A stretch of 64,000 bases of DNA from an uncultured Oscillospiraceae bacterium (GCA_910579155.1 CAJTTS010000007.1:18003-82002), one strand, 5' to 3'. Shown: positions 17,781 to 26,989, numbered from the stretch's first letter. The notes: a model not told the origin generated them from the letters alone. Made by a program: numbers and translations.

Positions 17781-19526
17781 ATGGGGACTGTCAAAGATAG
17801 AATGCGGGCGCTTTGGGCGGACCAGCGGTCCTGGCGGATCAGGCTGCCCCTGGCCCTGCTCACCGCGTTCACCTGCGTGTTCACCTTCCTGCTGTTCGGT
17901 CCCTGTGAGATTTTCATCCAGAACATGCAGGAGATGCCCTTCCCCTTCCTGACCCTGGCGCTCGTGCTGCTGCTGGCAGGGGCGGCGGCCTTTGCCGCGC
18001 TGCTGCTGGCGCTGCTCCTGCTCCGGGGCAAGGCGTTCAACTTCGCCGTCTCCGTCCTGTTCGCCGGGACGCTGGCGGGCTACCTCCAGGGCAACTTCCT
18101 CAATCTGGACCACGGCTCCCTGGACGGCAACGCCGTCTACTGGCAGAGCTACCGCTTCGCCATGCTGAAAAACCTGGCGGTCTGGCTGCTGGTCTTCGCC
18201 GGGGTGTTTTTTCTGCTCTACCTCAGCCGGAAGCTGTGGACCCGGGGCATCGAGCTGATGTGCGCCATCCTCATCGGCGCGCAGACGGTGGCCCTCATCG
18301 TGCTGCTGGCCCAGACGGGCCTGGCCCGGCTGGACCGGGTGGGGCAGGAAACCGCCTACGTCTCCCGGGACGGCATCTACGAGGTGGCTCCTGAGAACAA
18401 CGTCATCGTCTTTTTGCTGGACCGGCTGGACAACCGCTTCACCGACGAGGTGCTGGAGCTCCACCCGGAGTGGGCGCAGCGGCTGGGCGGCTTCACCTAC
18501 TACCACGACTTTACCGGCAGCTACGCCAACACCCGGCCCTCCATCGCCTATTTCATGACCGGGGTGCAGCACGATTATACCGTGCCTTGGGAGGACTATT
18601 TCGACCGGGCCTGGTCCGAGCCGGTCTACCAGTTCCTGCCCGACATCCACAGCGCCGGTTACAAGACCCGGATTTACTCCGACTCCTCTTATGTCTTTGG
18701 AGACGCGGGTAATGTGGAAGGCGTGGTGGACAACATCCGGAGGGATACCAAGACCGTCCACCGTAGGCTGATGCTGGTGAAGATGCTGGTGCTGTCCGCC
18801 TACCGCTACGCCCCCGAGGCGCTCAAGCCCTTCTTCCAGCTCTACTCCGGGGAGCTGGGAGACGTGGTCACCGTCAGCGGGGACGGCAAGGAGAACAATC
18901 TCTTCACGGTGGACGACGTGGCCTTCTGGAAAGGCTACCGGGAGCACGGCCTCACCGTGGACCAGGACGCCCGGGGTGTGTTCCAGTTCTACCACTTCGA
19001 GGGCGCCCACAGCCCCTATGTCATGGACGAGAACGCCCAGCCCGTGGAGAGCGGCACCCTCAACGGGCAGATCACGGGCAACATGGAGATGATTTTCCGC
19101 TACCTGGATGAGCTGGAGGAAAAGGGCCTGTTCGACGACGCCACCATCATCATCACCACCGACCACGCCCGCCCCCCCGGACAGGAGGGGAACATGGGCG
19201 ATGTCAACGACAGCCGGGTGTCCACCCTGATGATAAAGCCCGCCGGGATTGGCCGGACCGAACCGCTGGGCGTATCCAGCAAGCAGGTGTGCCAGGATAA
19301 CCTCCGCGCGTCCATCATCAGCTACTGCGGGCTGGACGCCGCCGCCTACGGGCGCACCATCGAGTCCATCGGCGAACACGAGCAGATGACCCGGTATCTG
19401 TGGATCCGGGGCGAGCGGGGCGACATCGCCGACAAACTGTTTACCTTCCGAATCACCGGCGACGCCAACGATTTCTCCAACTGGGAGCTGATCGATGAGG
19501 CCGTCATGGACTACTGGGGGCTGTAG
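17781..19526 (+). CDS. Membrane sulfatase-family enzyme, LTA synthase-like
   Basis: A 581-residue protein with an N-terminal block of about five membrane helices (1 to about 190) and an extracytoplasmic alkaline-phosphatase/sulfatase-fold domain, the architecture of lipoteichoic acid synthases and phosphoglycerol transferases. The probable nucleophile is Thr251 in YANTRPSIAYFMTG; metal ligands are suggested by FLLDRLDN and ITTDHARP. Start at the ATG with GAGGGGATTGGAA upstream. First gene of a run with lepB and a YidC-glycerophosphotransferase fusion, which points to synthesis or modification of a phosphoglycerol-containing surface polymer. Exact reaction not determinable. Confidence 0.85.
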   Translation: MGTVKDRMRALWADQRSWRIRLPLALLTAFTCVFTFLLFGPCEIFIQNMQEMPFPFLTLALVLLLAGAAAFAALLLALLLLRGKAFNFAVSVLFAGTLAGYLQGNFLNLDHGSLDGNAVYWQSYRFAMLKNLAVWLLVFAGVFFLLYLSRKLWTRGIELMCAILIGAQTVALIVLLAQTGLARLDRVGQETAYVSRDGIYEVAPENNVIVFLLDRLDNRFTDEVLELHPEWAQRLGGFTYYHDFTGSYANTRPSIAYFMTGVQHDYTVPWEDYFDRAWSEPVYQFLPDIHSAGYKTRIYSDSSYVFGDAGNVEGVVDNIRRDTKTVHRRLMLVKMLVLSAYRYAPEALKPFFQLYSGELGDVVTVSGDGKENNLFTVDDVAFWKGYREHGLTVDQDARGVFQFYHFEGAHSPYVMDENAQPVESGTLNGQITGNMEMIFRYLDELEEKGLFDDATIIITTDHARPPGQEGNMGDVNDSRVSTLMIKPAGIGRTEPLGVSSKQVCQDNLRASIISYCGLDAAAYGRTIESIGEHEQMTRYLWIRGERGDIADKLFTFRITGDANDFSNWELIDEAVMDYWGL

Positions 19527-19559
19527 CGCCCTGAAACTGCTGCAAGGAGGCTGTTCGCT

Positions 19560-20102
19560 TTGAAAAAAGCCGCTTCATTCCTATACTTTTTCCTCTTCGC
19601 CTGCCTGCTGTCCTCGGTGACGGCGCTGGCCTATATCGACCCCTCCGCCATGACCTATATGATCCAGCTCATCGCCGGCATCGCCATCGCCACGGGCGCG
19701 GGGGCCAGCTACTACTTCCGCCGGATCAAGCGGAAATTCTCCCGCCGGGACCAGGGCCGCGCCGCCGCCCGGAGCTATGACGGGGACGATGACGACGACA
19801 CCGGTTACGGCGACTACGAGCTGGACGCCCCCGCCCAAAGCGCGCAGGCCCCCGCCTCCGCCCCGGCGGCGGAAACCGCCCCGGTCCACACCTTCCAGAC
19901 CCAGGCCGCTTTCCAGGCCCCGGAACAGCCCATATACGCCGACGACGCCGTCGCCGGCGACCCGGACCCCTTTGACGAGACCGGCGGCACGGCGGGGCTC
20001 ATCGCCGAAAACCGGGAGCTGCGCCGTCTGCTGGCTCAGGAGCGGCGAAACGTGGAAGAGCTCAAGCGGGCCCTCCACATCTGCACCGCACCCCGCAAAT
20101 GA
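19560..20102 (+). CDS. Small membrane protein with YIDPSA motif and acidic tail
   Basis: 180 residues. A signal-like helix (about 5-23) is followed by AYIDPSAMTYMIQL and a second helix (about 31-51), then a basic stretch (FRRIKRKFSRR) and a long acidic, Ala/Pro-rich disordered tail ending in a short coiled coil (ENRELRRLLAQERRNVEELK). The YIDP-x-helix-basic unit recurs in small proteins next to sulfatase-type polymer enzymes. TTG start, with AAGGAGG 9 bases upstream. It overlaps lepB by four bases. Likely a membrane partner of the neighbouring synthase; inference. Confidence 0.75.
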   Translation: MKKAASFLYFFLFACLLSSVTALAYIDPSAMTYMIQLIAGIAIATGAGASYYFRRIKRKFSRRDQGRAAARSYDGDDDDDTGYGDYELDAPAQSAQAPASAPAAETAPVHTFQTQAAFQAPEQPIYADDAVAGDPDPFDETGGTAGLIAENRELRRLLAQERRNVEELKRALHICTAPRK

Positions 20103-20614
20103 AGGACAAAACGCAAAAAAAGGACCGGTGGTGGCTCACGCCCCTGGTGGCCGTACTCCTGGCCCTCTTCCTCAACCAGTTCATCCTCCTCAACGCCCGC
20201 ATCCCCTCCGGGTCCATGGAGCCAACCATCGCCACCGGCTCCCTGGTGCTGGGGGACCGCACCGCCTACCTCCGGGGAGACCCCCGGACGGGGGACGTGG
20301 TGTTCTTCCGCCACGCGTCGGAATTCGGGCAGAAGATTCTGGTCAAGCGGGTCATCGCCCTGCCGGGCCAGACCTTCTCTATGGAGGACGGGCGGGTGTA
20401 TCTGGACGGCGAGCTGCTGGACGAACCGTATATCACCGAATTTTCCCGGGACAGCTACCCTGAGACGGTGGTGCCCGAGGGCTGCTACCTCGTTCTGGGG
20501 GACCACCGAACCAACTCCAACGACGCCCGGTACTGGGCCGACCCCTTCGTCCGCCGGGAGGACCTGCTGGCCCGCGGCCTTTTCGTCTACTTCCCGGAGT
20601 TTCACACCTTTTAG
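20099..20614 (+). CDS. lepB: Signal peptidase I
   Basis: Type I signal peptidase of 171 residues with one N-terminal membrane anchor (about 12-33). The catalytic Ser is in the box PSGSMEPTI and the general-base Lys in ILVKRVIALPG; the C-terminal GDHRTNSNDARYW box is also present, so the enzyme should be active. It is embedded in the polymer operon with a 4-base overlap upstream and 18 bases before the YidC fusion, so it may process exported proteins of this locus. Confidence 0.94.
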   Translation: MKDKTQKKDRWWLTPLVAVLLALFLNQFILLNARIPSGSMEPTIATGSLVLGDRTAYLRGDPRTGDVVFFRHASEFGQKILVKRVIALPGQTFSMEDGRVYLDGELLDEPYITEFSRDSYPETVVPEGCYLVLGDHRTNSNDARYWADPFVRREDLLARGLFVYFPEFHTF

Positions 20615-20632
20615 GAGGCGCTGTCATTCCCT

Positions 20633-22738
20633 ATGGACATCATGAACACCATCATCGGAACCCCGTTGGGGTATCTGATGTATTTCTGCTATTCCCTCTT
20701 CCGGAACTACGGGGCCGCCGTGATCCTGTTTACCCTGCTCACCAAGGTGGTCATGTTTCCCATCTCCCTGCTGGTACAGAAAAACTCCATCAAAATGGTG
20801 AAGATGAAGCCCCAATTGGACATGCTCCGCTACCAGTATGTGGACGACAACGACGCCTTCCTCGATGCCCAAACCGCCCTGTACAAAAAGGAGCGGTACA
20901 ACCCTATGGCGGGGGTCGTTCCCCTGCTGCTCCAGATTCCCATCATCTTCGGGCTGCTGGACGTGGTGTACAAGCCTTTGAAGCACCTGCTCCACCTGGC
21001 CCCAAGCCTCCAATCCGCCTTTGTGGAACGGACGGCGGAGCTGCTGGGCCTCACGGTGGACGAGCTGGGTTCCACCGCCCAGCTTGCGGTGGTGGAGCGG
21101 GTGAAGGCCGTCCCGGACAGCTTCGCCGACCTCCCCGGAGCCGCGGAGGCCGTCACCCGGATTCAGGAGCTGAACATGACCCTGTTGGGCGTCAACCTGG
21201 CCGAGACACCCAACGTCCATACGCTGGACGCGCTGTTCCTCATTCCCGTGCTGGCGGGACTGTCCGCCCTGCTCATGTGCTGGGTACAGAACAAGGTGAA
21301 CGTGCTCCAAATTGAGCAAAACAAGCTGTCCCAGTGGGGCATGACGGCATTCATGATCGCCTTCTCCTCCTTCTTCGCCTTTATTGTCCCGGCGGGGGTT
21401 GGCCTGTACTGGACCTTCGGCAACCTGTTCTCCATCGCCGTTATGTTCCTGTGCAACGCCGTGTACTCCCCCAGAAAGTATATCAACTACGATATGCTGG
21501 AGGAGATGAAGCGCGCCGCCGCCGAGGATAAGACCAGGCAGAAGGAAAACGCCGCCCTGGCCAAGAAATACTACAAGGAATTTTTCGCCCCGGAAAACAA
21601 AGGGAACATGAAGATCATGTTCTACTCCGAGGGCAGCGGGTTCTACAAGTATTTCCGCGCCCTCATCGAGGCGCTGCTGCGGGATACCGACCTGACTATC
21701 CACTATGTCACCAGCGACCCGGAGGACGCCATTTTCCAGAAAAACGAGCCCCGTATCAAGCCCTATTACGTGGACGAAACCCGGCTCATTTCCCTGATGA
21801 TGAAGCTGGAGGCGGACATGGTGGTGATGACCACCCCCGACCTGGAAAAGTACCACATCAAGCGCTCCCGGGTGCGGGAAAACGTGGAGTATGTCTTTAT
21901 GGATCACGGGTGCAGCAGCGACAACATGCTCTACCGCACCGGCGCGCTGGACAACTACGACACCCTGCTGGTGGTCAGCCGGGAGCAGGCCATCGAGGCC
22001 AGGGCCATCGAAAAGCTGCGGCATGTGAAAAAAAAGCGCATCATCGAGTGCGGCTACGGGCTCATCGACGACATGATTGCCGCTTACGAGGCCATGGACA
22101 AGACGCCCAATGACAAGAAAACCATCCTCATCGCCCCCTCCTGGCAGTACGACAACATCATGGACTCCTGCCTGGACGATTTGGTGAGCGCCCTGTACGG
22201 CAGGGGTTACCGCATCGTCATCCGGCCCCACCCCCAGTATGTGCGCCGCTTCCCCATGCAGATGAAGGAGATCATCCAGCGCTACCGGGACAGGGCCGGG
22301 GACGACTTCATCATTGAGACCGACTTCTCCTCCAACGTGACGGTGTACACCGCCGACCTGGTCATCACCGACTGGAGCGGCATCGCCTTTGAGTTCTCCT
22401 TCACCACCGACAAGCCCTCCCTGTTCATCAATACCCAGATGAAGGTGGTCAACGAGGACTGGCAGAAAATCCCCCTGGTTCCCTTCGATATCACCGCCCG
22501 GTCCAAGGTGGGCCGCCAGGTGGAAAAGAGCCAGGTGAAGGACCTGGCCCCCGTGGTGGAGGAGCTGCTGGCCCACCAGGAGGACTACAAGGAGCGCATC
22601 GCCACCCTGAAGCAGCAGCACTTCTACCACCTGGGCCACAGCGGCGAGGTCGGTGCGCAGTATATCATCCACCGCCTGGAGCGGCGTTATCCCGGACAGA
22701 TTGCCTCCCACAATCCACCCAAAGGGCATGGCGGATAA
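20633..22738 (+). CDS. YidC/Oxa1 insertase fused to CDP-glycerol glycerophosphotransferase
   Basis: One uninterrupted 701-residue frame with two unrelated domains. Residues 1 to about 285 are a YidC/Oxa1-type insertase: LTKVVMFPISLLVQKNSIKM, the YKKERYNPMAG loop, and helices through VGLYWTFGNLFSIAVMF. After a charged linker (about 290-320), residues about 325-690 are a TagB/TagF-like glycerophosphotransferase with FMDHGCSSDNMLYRTG, LIAPSWQYDN, IVIRPHPQY and ITDWSGIAFEFSFTTDKPS. The family transfers glycerol phosphate from CDP-glycerol to teichoic-acid primers on the cytoplasmic face. The ribosome site (AGGAGG) is 14 bases from the ATG, a long spacing. No frameshift or start is evident at the junction. 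Confidence 0.92.
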   Translation: MDIMNTIIGTPLGYLMYFCYSLFRNYGAAVILFTLLTKVVMFPISLLVQKNSIKMVKMKPQLDMLRYQYVDDNDAFLDAQTALYKKERYNPMAGVVPLLLQIPIIFGLLDVVYKPLKHLLHLAPSLQSAFVERTAELLGLTVDELGSTAQLAVVERVKAVPDSFADLPGAAEAVTRIQELNMTLLGVNLAETPNVHTLDALFLIPVLAGLSALLMCWVQNKVNVLQIEQNKLSQWGMTAFMIAFSSFFAFIVPAGVGLYWTFGNLFSIAVMFLCNAVYSPRKYINYDMLEEMKRAAAEDKTRQKENAALAKKYYKEFFAPENKGNMKIMFYSEGSGFYKYFRALIEALLRDTDLTIHYVTSDPEDAIFQKNEPRIKPYYVDETRLISLMMKLEADMVVMTTPDLEKYHIKRSRVRENVEYVFMDHGCSSDNMLYRTGALDNYDTLLVVSREQAIEARAIEKLRHVKKKRIIECGYGLIDDMIAAYEAMDKTPNDKKTILIAPSWQYDNIMDSCLDDLVSALYGRGYRIVIRPHPQYVRRFPMQMKEIIQRYRDRAGDDFIIETDFSSNVTVYTADLVITDWSGIAFEFSFTTDKPSLFINTQMKVVNEDWQKIPLVPFDITARSKVGRQVEKSQVKDLAPVVEELLAHQEDYKERIATLKQQHFYHLGHSGEVGAQYIIHRLERRYPGQIASHNPPKGHGG

Positions 22739-22751
22739 CCCGCAGACAAAG

Positions 22752-22790
22752 GCCCCCGGTCCGCTCCAACGGGACAGACCGGGGGCTTAT
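22752..22790 (+). terminator. Intrinsic terminator after the YidC fusion gene
   Basis: Ten-base-pair stem GCCCCCGGTC / GACCGGGGGC (22752-22761 with 22777-22786) followed by TTATTC. It separates the polymer-synthase genes from the kinase/cytidylyltransferase operon. Confidence 0.8.
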
Positions 22791-22828
22791 TCAAATTTCT
22801 CTGTTTACAACACCGGAAGGAACCTGCT

Positions 22829-23800
22829 ATGATGAACACATCAGCCCACCACACGTCCCCAGCCCCGGCGGGCCCGCCCTGCCCCGAGCTGCTTGCTCCG
22901 GAGGACCTGCGGGTCATCGGGAAGGCGCTCCGCACCCGCCCGGAGGAGATCACCGGCGTCTCCGCCCTGAAAAAGGGCATGACCAACCGCTCCTTCCTCT
23001 TCTCCTGCCGGGGGGAGCCGTATATCATCCGCGTCCCCGGCGTGGGCACCGGACGGCTCATCAGCCGCCGGCAGGAGGCGGAGGTCTACCGGGTGGTCCG
23101 GGGGCGGAATATCTGCGAGGACGTGCTGTATATCGACCCGGACACGGGGTATAAAATCAGCCGCTTTCTCCCGGGGGCCAGGACCTGCGACCCTTTGAAC
23201 CAGGCCGACACCGCCCGGTGCATGGAAAAGCTCCGGGAATTCCACCGGCTGGGGCTGCGGGTGAACCACGAGTTTGACCTGTTCGCCCACATCAGTTTCT
23301 ATGAGAGCCTGTGGGAGGGCGCGCCCTCCGCCTACCCGGACTACCGGGAGACCAAGGACGGCGTGTTCCGGCTCCGGCCCTTCCTGGACGCCCACGCCGG
23401 GGAAAAAACCCTCACCCACATCGACGCGGTGCCGGACAACTTCCTGTTCTCTCCGGACGGCCGGGGCGGGGAGGAGCTCCGCCTCATCGACTGGGAATAC
23501 GCCGCCATGCACGACCCCCATGTGGACGTGGCCATGTTCTGCATCTACGCCATGTATAACCGGGATCAGGCGGACCGGCTCATCAGCCAGTATTTCACCG
23601 GGGGCTGCCCCTCCCTCACCCGGATCAAAATTTACGGCTACATCGCCGCCTGCGGGCTGCTGTGGAGCAACTGGTGCGAGTACAAGCGCAGCCTGGGCGT
23701 GGAATTCGGGGACTACGCCCGGGAGCAGTACCGCTATGCCCGGGATTACTGCGGCGTCGTCCGGCGGGAGCTGGAGCGGCTGGGGGAGGTATTGCCATGA
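22829..23800 (+). CDS. licA: Choline/ethanolamine kinase family protein (LicA-like)
   Basis: Aminoglycoside-phosphotransferase/choline-kinase fold, 323 residues. The Brenner-type motif is LTHIDAVPDNFLF (Asp and Asn of the catalytic loop) and the metal-binding Asp is in RLIDWEYAAMHDPHVDVAMF; the N-lobe has KKGMTNRSFLF, as in LicA. The unusual feature is an extra N-terminal stretch of about 20 residues rich in Pro and Ser. It overlaps the cytidylyltransferase gene by four bases. With it and the BCCT transporter it reproduces a lic1-type phosphocholine activation pathway; ethanolamine or another amino alcohol cannot be excluded. Confidence 0.87.
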   Translation: MMNTSAHHTSPAPAGPPCPELLAPEDLRVIGKALRTRPEEITGVSALKKGMTNRSFLFSCRGEPYIIRVPGVGTGRLISRRQEAEVYRVVRGRNICEDVLYIDPDTGYKISRFLPGARTCDPLNQADTARCMEKLREFHRLGLRVNHEFDLFAHISFYESLWEGAPSAYPDYRETKDGVFRLRPFLDAHAGEKTLTHIDAVPDNFLFSPDGRGGEELRLIDWEYAAMHDPHVDVAMFCIYAMYNRDQADRLISQYFTGGCPSLTRIKIYGYIAACGLLWSNWCEYKRSLGVEFGDYAREQYRYARDYCGVVRRELERLGEVLP

Positions 23801-24519
23801 ACACGGTCAAACGGGCCGTCATCGTAGCCGCCGGGGTGGGCAAGCGGATGCGGCCCGTCACCCTGGACACCCCCAAGTCCCTGGTGCGGGTGAACGGCGT
23901 GCGGATGATCGACACGGTGATCCGGGGGCTGCTGGCAAACGGAATTTGCGAGATTTACATCGTCGTGGGCTACCTCAAGGAGCAGTTTCGAGCGCTGGAG
24001 CGGGAATATCCCGGCGTGCGGCTCATCGAAAACCCCTGGTTCGATTCCTGCAACAACATCTCCTCCCTCTATGTGGCACGGGAACACCTGCGGGACGTCA
24101 TCATCACCGACGCCGACCTCATCATCCGGGACCCGCGGGTGCTGGCCCCCCGGTTTGAGCGCTCCGGCTACAACGCCGTGTGGACGGACGCGCCCACCAG
24201 CGAGTGGCTGCTGACGGTACAAGACGGCGTGGTGACCTCGTGCAGCCGGACCGGCGGCAGCCACGGCTGGCAGCTCTACAGCGTCTCCCGGTGGAGCGAG
24301 GAGGACGGGCTTCGCCTCAAGCGCCACCTGGAGATCGAGTTTGAGCAGAAAAAAAACCGGGATATCTACTGGGACGACGTGGCGATGTTCCACCACCTGA
24401 ACGAATACCGGCTGGGGGTGTTCCCCATGAAGGCCGGGGATATCGCGGAAATAGACAGCCTGGAGGAGCTGGCGGCGCTGGACCCCGGCTATCGCGGGTA
24501 TGTGGACGAGGTGAAGTGA
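23797..24519 (+). CDS. licC: CTP:phosphocholine cytidylyltransferase-like nucleotidyltransferase (LicC-like)
   Basis: A 240-residue sugar-nucleotidyltransferase-fold enzyme. The N-terminal loop AVIVAAGVGKRMRPVTLDTP binds the nucleotide, PKSLVRVNG follows, and VIITDADLII supplies the metal-binding Asp pair. LicC proteins are about 230 residues. It starts with an ATGA overlap of the kinase gene and ends one base before the transporter start, so kinase, cytidylyltransferase and transporter are co-translated. Predicted role: activation of phosphocholine (or phosphoethanolamine) to the CDP form. Confidence 0.86.
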   Translation: MNTVKRAVIVAAGVGKRMRPVTLDTPKSLVRVNGVRMIDTVIRGLLANGICEIYIVVGYLKEQFRALEREYPGVRLIENPWFDSCNNISSLYVAREHLRDVIITDADLIIRDPRVLAPRFERSGYNAVWTDAPTSEWLLTVQDGVVTSCSRTGGSHGWQLYSVSRWSEEDGLRLKRHLEIEFEQKKNRDIYWDDVAMFHHLNEYRLGVFPMKAGDIAEIDSLEELAALDPGYRGYVDEVK

Positions 24520-24520
24520 C

Positions 24521-26065
24521 TTGGAGCGGAAAAAAATCGACTGGGCCGTCACCCTGGTGCCCCTGGGGTGCGTGCTGGCGCTGAGCGCGCTGTTCCTCGC
24601 CTTCCCGGAGCGGTCCAACGAGGTGTTGGGCCAGATCCGCTTCCTGCTGGGGGACACCTTCGGCGTCTATTACCTGGTCATCGGGCTGGGGGTGTTCCTG
24701 CTGTCCCTGTTCGCGGCATTCTCCAAATACGGGGACATTGTGCTGGGCGCGCCGGGGGAACGGCCCCAATACCCCTTTTTCACCTGGGGCTCCATGATGT
24801 TTACGGCGGGGCTGGCGGCGGACATCCTGTTCTACTCCTTCTCCGAGTGGATTTTGTACGCCGTGGACCCCCACATCGCCGAGCTTGGCTCCATTCAGGA
24901 CTGGGCCGGCGTGTTCCCCATCTTTCACTGGAGCCTGATCCCCTGGGGGTTCTACCTGATGCTGGCGGCGGCCTTCGGGTTTATGCTCCATGTCCGCCGC
25001 CGGGAACGGCAGAAGTATTCCGAGGCGTGCCGCCCCATCCTGGGCAGGCACACCGACGGCATCCCAGGCCGGCTCATTGACTTGCTGGCCGTGTTCGCCC
25101 TGCTGGCGGGGACCGCCACCACCTTCAGCCTGGCCACCCCCCTCATGGCCGGTATCCTGGACGAGCTGTTTCACCTGCCCCTGGGCCGGGAGACGGTCAC
25201 CGTCCTCATTTTGCTGGTCACCTGCGCGGTGTACACCTACTCCCTGCTCCACGGCTTCCACGGCATCAGCCTGCTGGCCAAGTCCTGCCTCTATCTGTTT
25301 TTCTCCCTGCTGGCCTACGTGCTGCTGCTGGGCGGGGAGGCCCGGTATATCATTGAGACCGGCTTCGAATCCCTGGGCCGGATGGTACAGCATTTCTTCG
25401 GGCTGGCCACCTTCACCGACCCGGCGCGGACCACCTCCTTCCCCCAGAACTGGACCATCTTCTACTGGTCCTACTGGATGGTGTGGTGCGTGGCCGCCCC
25501 CTTCTTCATCGGCAGCATCTCCCGGGGGCGGACGGTGCGGCAGACCATTCTTGGGGGCTACGGCTTCGGGGTGGGCTCCACCATCGTCAGCTTTATTGTG
25601 CTGGGCAACTATTCCCTGGGCAAGCAGGTATCCGGGGCGGCGGATTTCATCGCACAGTACGCCCAGACCGGCGACCTGTACGCCCTCATCATCTCCATGA
25701 TCCGCACCCTGCCCTGCCCGGCGCTGGTGCTGGTCCTGGTGCTGGTCACCATGGTGGCGTTCTACGCCACCTCCTTCGACTCCATCGCCCTCATCGCCTC
25801 CTGCTATAGCTACCGCCGCCTGGGAGAGGACGAGTCCCCCCACTGGGGAGTAAAACTGATGTGGTGCCTGCTGCTCATCGCCCTGCCCGTGGCGCTGGTG
25901 TTCTCCGACAGCTCCATGGCCAACCTCCAATCGGTGAGCATCATCGCCGCGTTCCCCATCGGGGCGGTGATTGTACTCATCACGGCCAGCTTTTTCAAAG
26001 ACGCCAAAGCCTATCTGCGCGGGCCGGGATCCGGCTCGGCGCCCAACGACAACAAAGAGGACTGA
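24521..26065 (+). CDS. BCCT-family transporter (choline/betaine/carnitine type)
   Basis: 514 residues with about 12 hydrophobic helices, the size and topology of BCCT carriers. Characteristic stretches include FTWGSMMFTAGLAADILFYS, HWSLIPWGFY and NWTIFYWSYWMVWC, the Trp-rich region that forms the quaternary-ammonium cage. TTG start with GAGGTGA upstream. It takes the place of LicB, the choline permease of classic lic1 loci. A choline-like substrate is therefore likely, but not proven. Confidence 0.9.
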   Translation: MERKKIDWAVTLVPLGCVLALSALFLAFPERSNEVLGQIRFLLGDTFGVYYLVIGLGVFLLSLFAAFSKYGDIVLGAPGERPQYPFFTWGSMMFTAGLAADILFYSFSEWILYAVDPHIAELGSIQDWAGVFPIFHWSLIPWGFYLMLAAAFGFMLHVRRRERQKYSEACRPILGRHTDGIPGRLIDLLAVFALLAGTATTFSLATPLMAGILDELFHLPLGRETVTVLILLVTCAVYTYSLLHGFHGISLLAKSCLYLFFSLLAYVLLLGGEARYIIETGFESLGRMVQHFFGLATFTDPARTTSFPQNWTIFYWSYWMVWCVAAPFFIGSISRGRTVRQTILGGYGFGVGSTIVSFIVLGNYSLGKQVSGAADFIAQYAQTGDLYALIISMIRTLPCPALVLVLVLVTMVAFYATSFDSIALIASCYSYRRLGEDESPHWGVKLMWCLLLIALPVALVFSDSSMANLQSVSIIAAFPIGAVIVLITASFFKDAKAYLRGPGSGSAPNDNKED

Positions 26066-26068
26066 CCC

Positions 26069-26989
26069 ATGAAGATCATCGACGCCCACGCCCACGTGGT
26101 CCAGTGCATCGCCGGCACCGGCTCCCAGGGGGAGCTGCGGCCCTGCGGCGGAGGCAGGGCGGTGTACGCCACCGGGAACTCGTTCCAGATTCTGCCGCCG
26201 GAGTTCGGCGAGTACGACGCCACGCCCGAATCCCTGCTCCGGGTGATGGACGCCCACGGGGTGGAGAAGGCGGTGCTCCTCCAAGGCAACTACTTCGGCT
26301 TCCAAAACCTGTATACCTGGGAGGCGGCCCAAACCTACCCGGACCGGTTCGCCGCCGCGGCCTCTTACGATCCCTTCTCCTACCAGGCGGAAAAAATTAA
26401 AGCCCACCTGTTTGACGAGCTGGGCTTCCGGATCGTCAAGTTTGAGGTGAGCAGCGGCTCCGGGCTGATGGCCAACCACCCGCCCGTGGATTTGGACGGG
26501 GAGGTCATGCACCGGTGTTACCGCCACGCGGCGGACCGGGGGCTGATCTTCGTCATCGACATCGGCAAGCCCCGGAGCGTGAGCTGGCAGGTGGACGCCC
26601 TCAGCCGGGCTATCACCCAATACCCGGAGATGAAGTTCGTGGTGTGCCACCTTCTCTCCCCCCAGTTGGGGGACGGGGAGCTGCTCCGGCGCTCCCTGGC
26701 GCAGCTTGCCCTGCCCAACGTGTGGTTTGACCTGGCCGCCCTGTGCCTGAATTCCAAGCCGGAGGCCTTCCCCTATCCCACCGCCCGGGATTACGTCGGC
26801 GCCGCAGTGGACATCGTGGGGGCGGACCGGCTTCTGTGGGGCAGCGACATGCCCTCCTCCATGACCCGGGACAGCTACCGGCATTTCATCGATTTCATCG
26901 CGCAGCATCCTGGTTTAACCGGCGGCGACAAGGAAAAAATCTTCTATGACAACGCCGCGAACCTGTTTTTCCCCGCCTCCGGGGGATAG
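26069..26989 (+). CDS. Amidohydrolase 2 family metal-dependent hydrolase
   Basis: A 306-residue TIM-barrel hydrolase of the amidohydrolase_2 type. Metal-binding motif DAHAHV at the N-terminus, VVCHLLSP for the middle His, and the C-terminal catalytic Asp in LLWGSDMPSS. It starts three bases after the transporter gene, so it is the last gene of the LicA/LicC/BCCT operon. Substrate unknown; position suggests hydrolysis or decarboxylation of a molecule imported or released by this pathway. Confidence 0.85.
   Translation: MKIIDAHAHVVQCIAGTGSQGELRPCGGGRAVYATGNSFQILPPEFGEYDATPESLLRVMDAHGVEKAVLLQGNYFGFQNLYTWEAAQTYPDRFAAAASYDPFSYQAEKIKAHLFDELGFRIVKFEVSSGSGLMANHPPVDLDGEVMHRCYRHAADRGLIFVIDIGKPRSVSWQVDALSRAITQYPEMKFVVCHLLSPQLGDGELLRRSLAQLALPNVWFDLAALCLNSKPEAFPYPTARDYVGAAVDIVGADRLLWGSDMPSSMTRDSYRHFIDFIAQHPGLTGGDKEKIFYDNAANLFFPASGG

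Noticed and set aside
20624..22729. Open frame antisense to the whole YidC-glycerophosphotransferase gene.
   Set aside because: Low-complexity translation, and no ribosome site or promoter; the sense frame has clear domain motifs.
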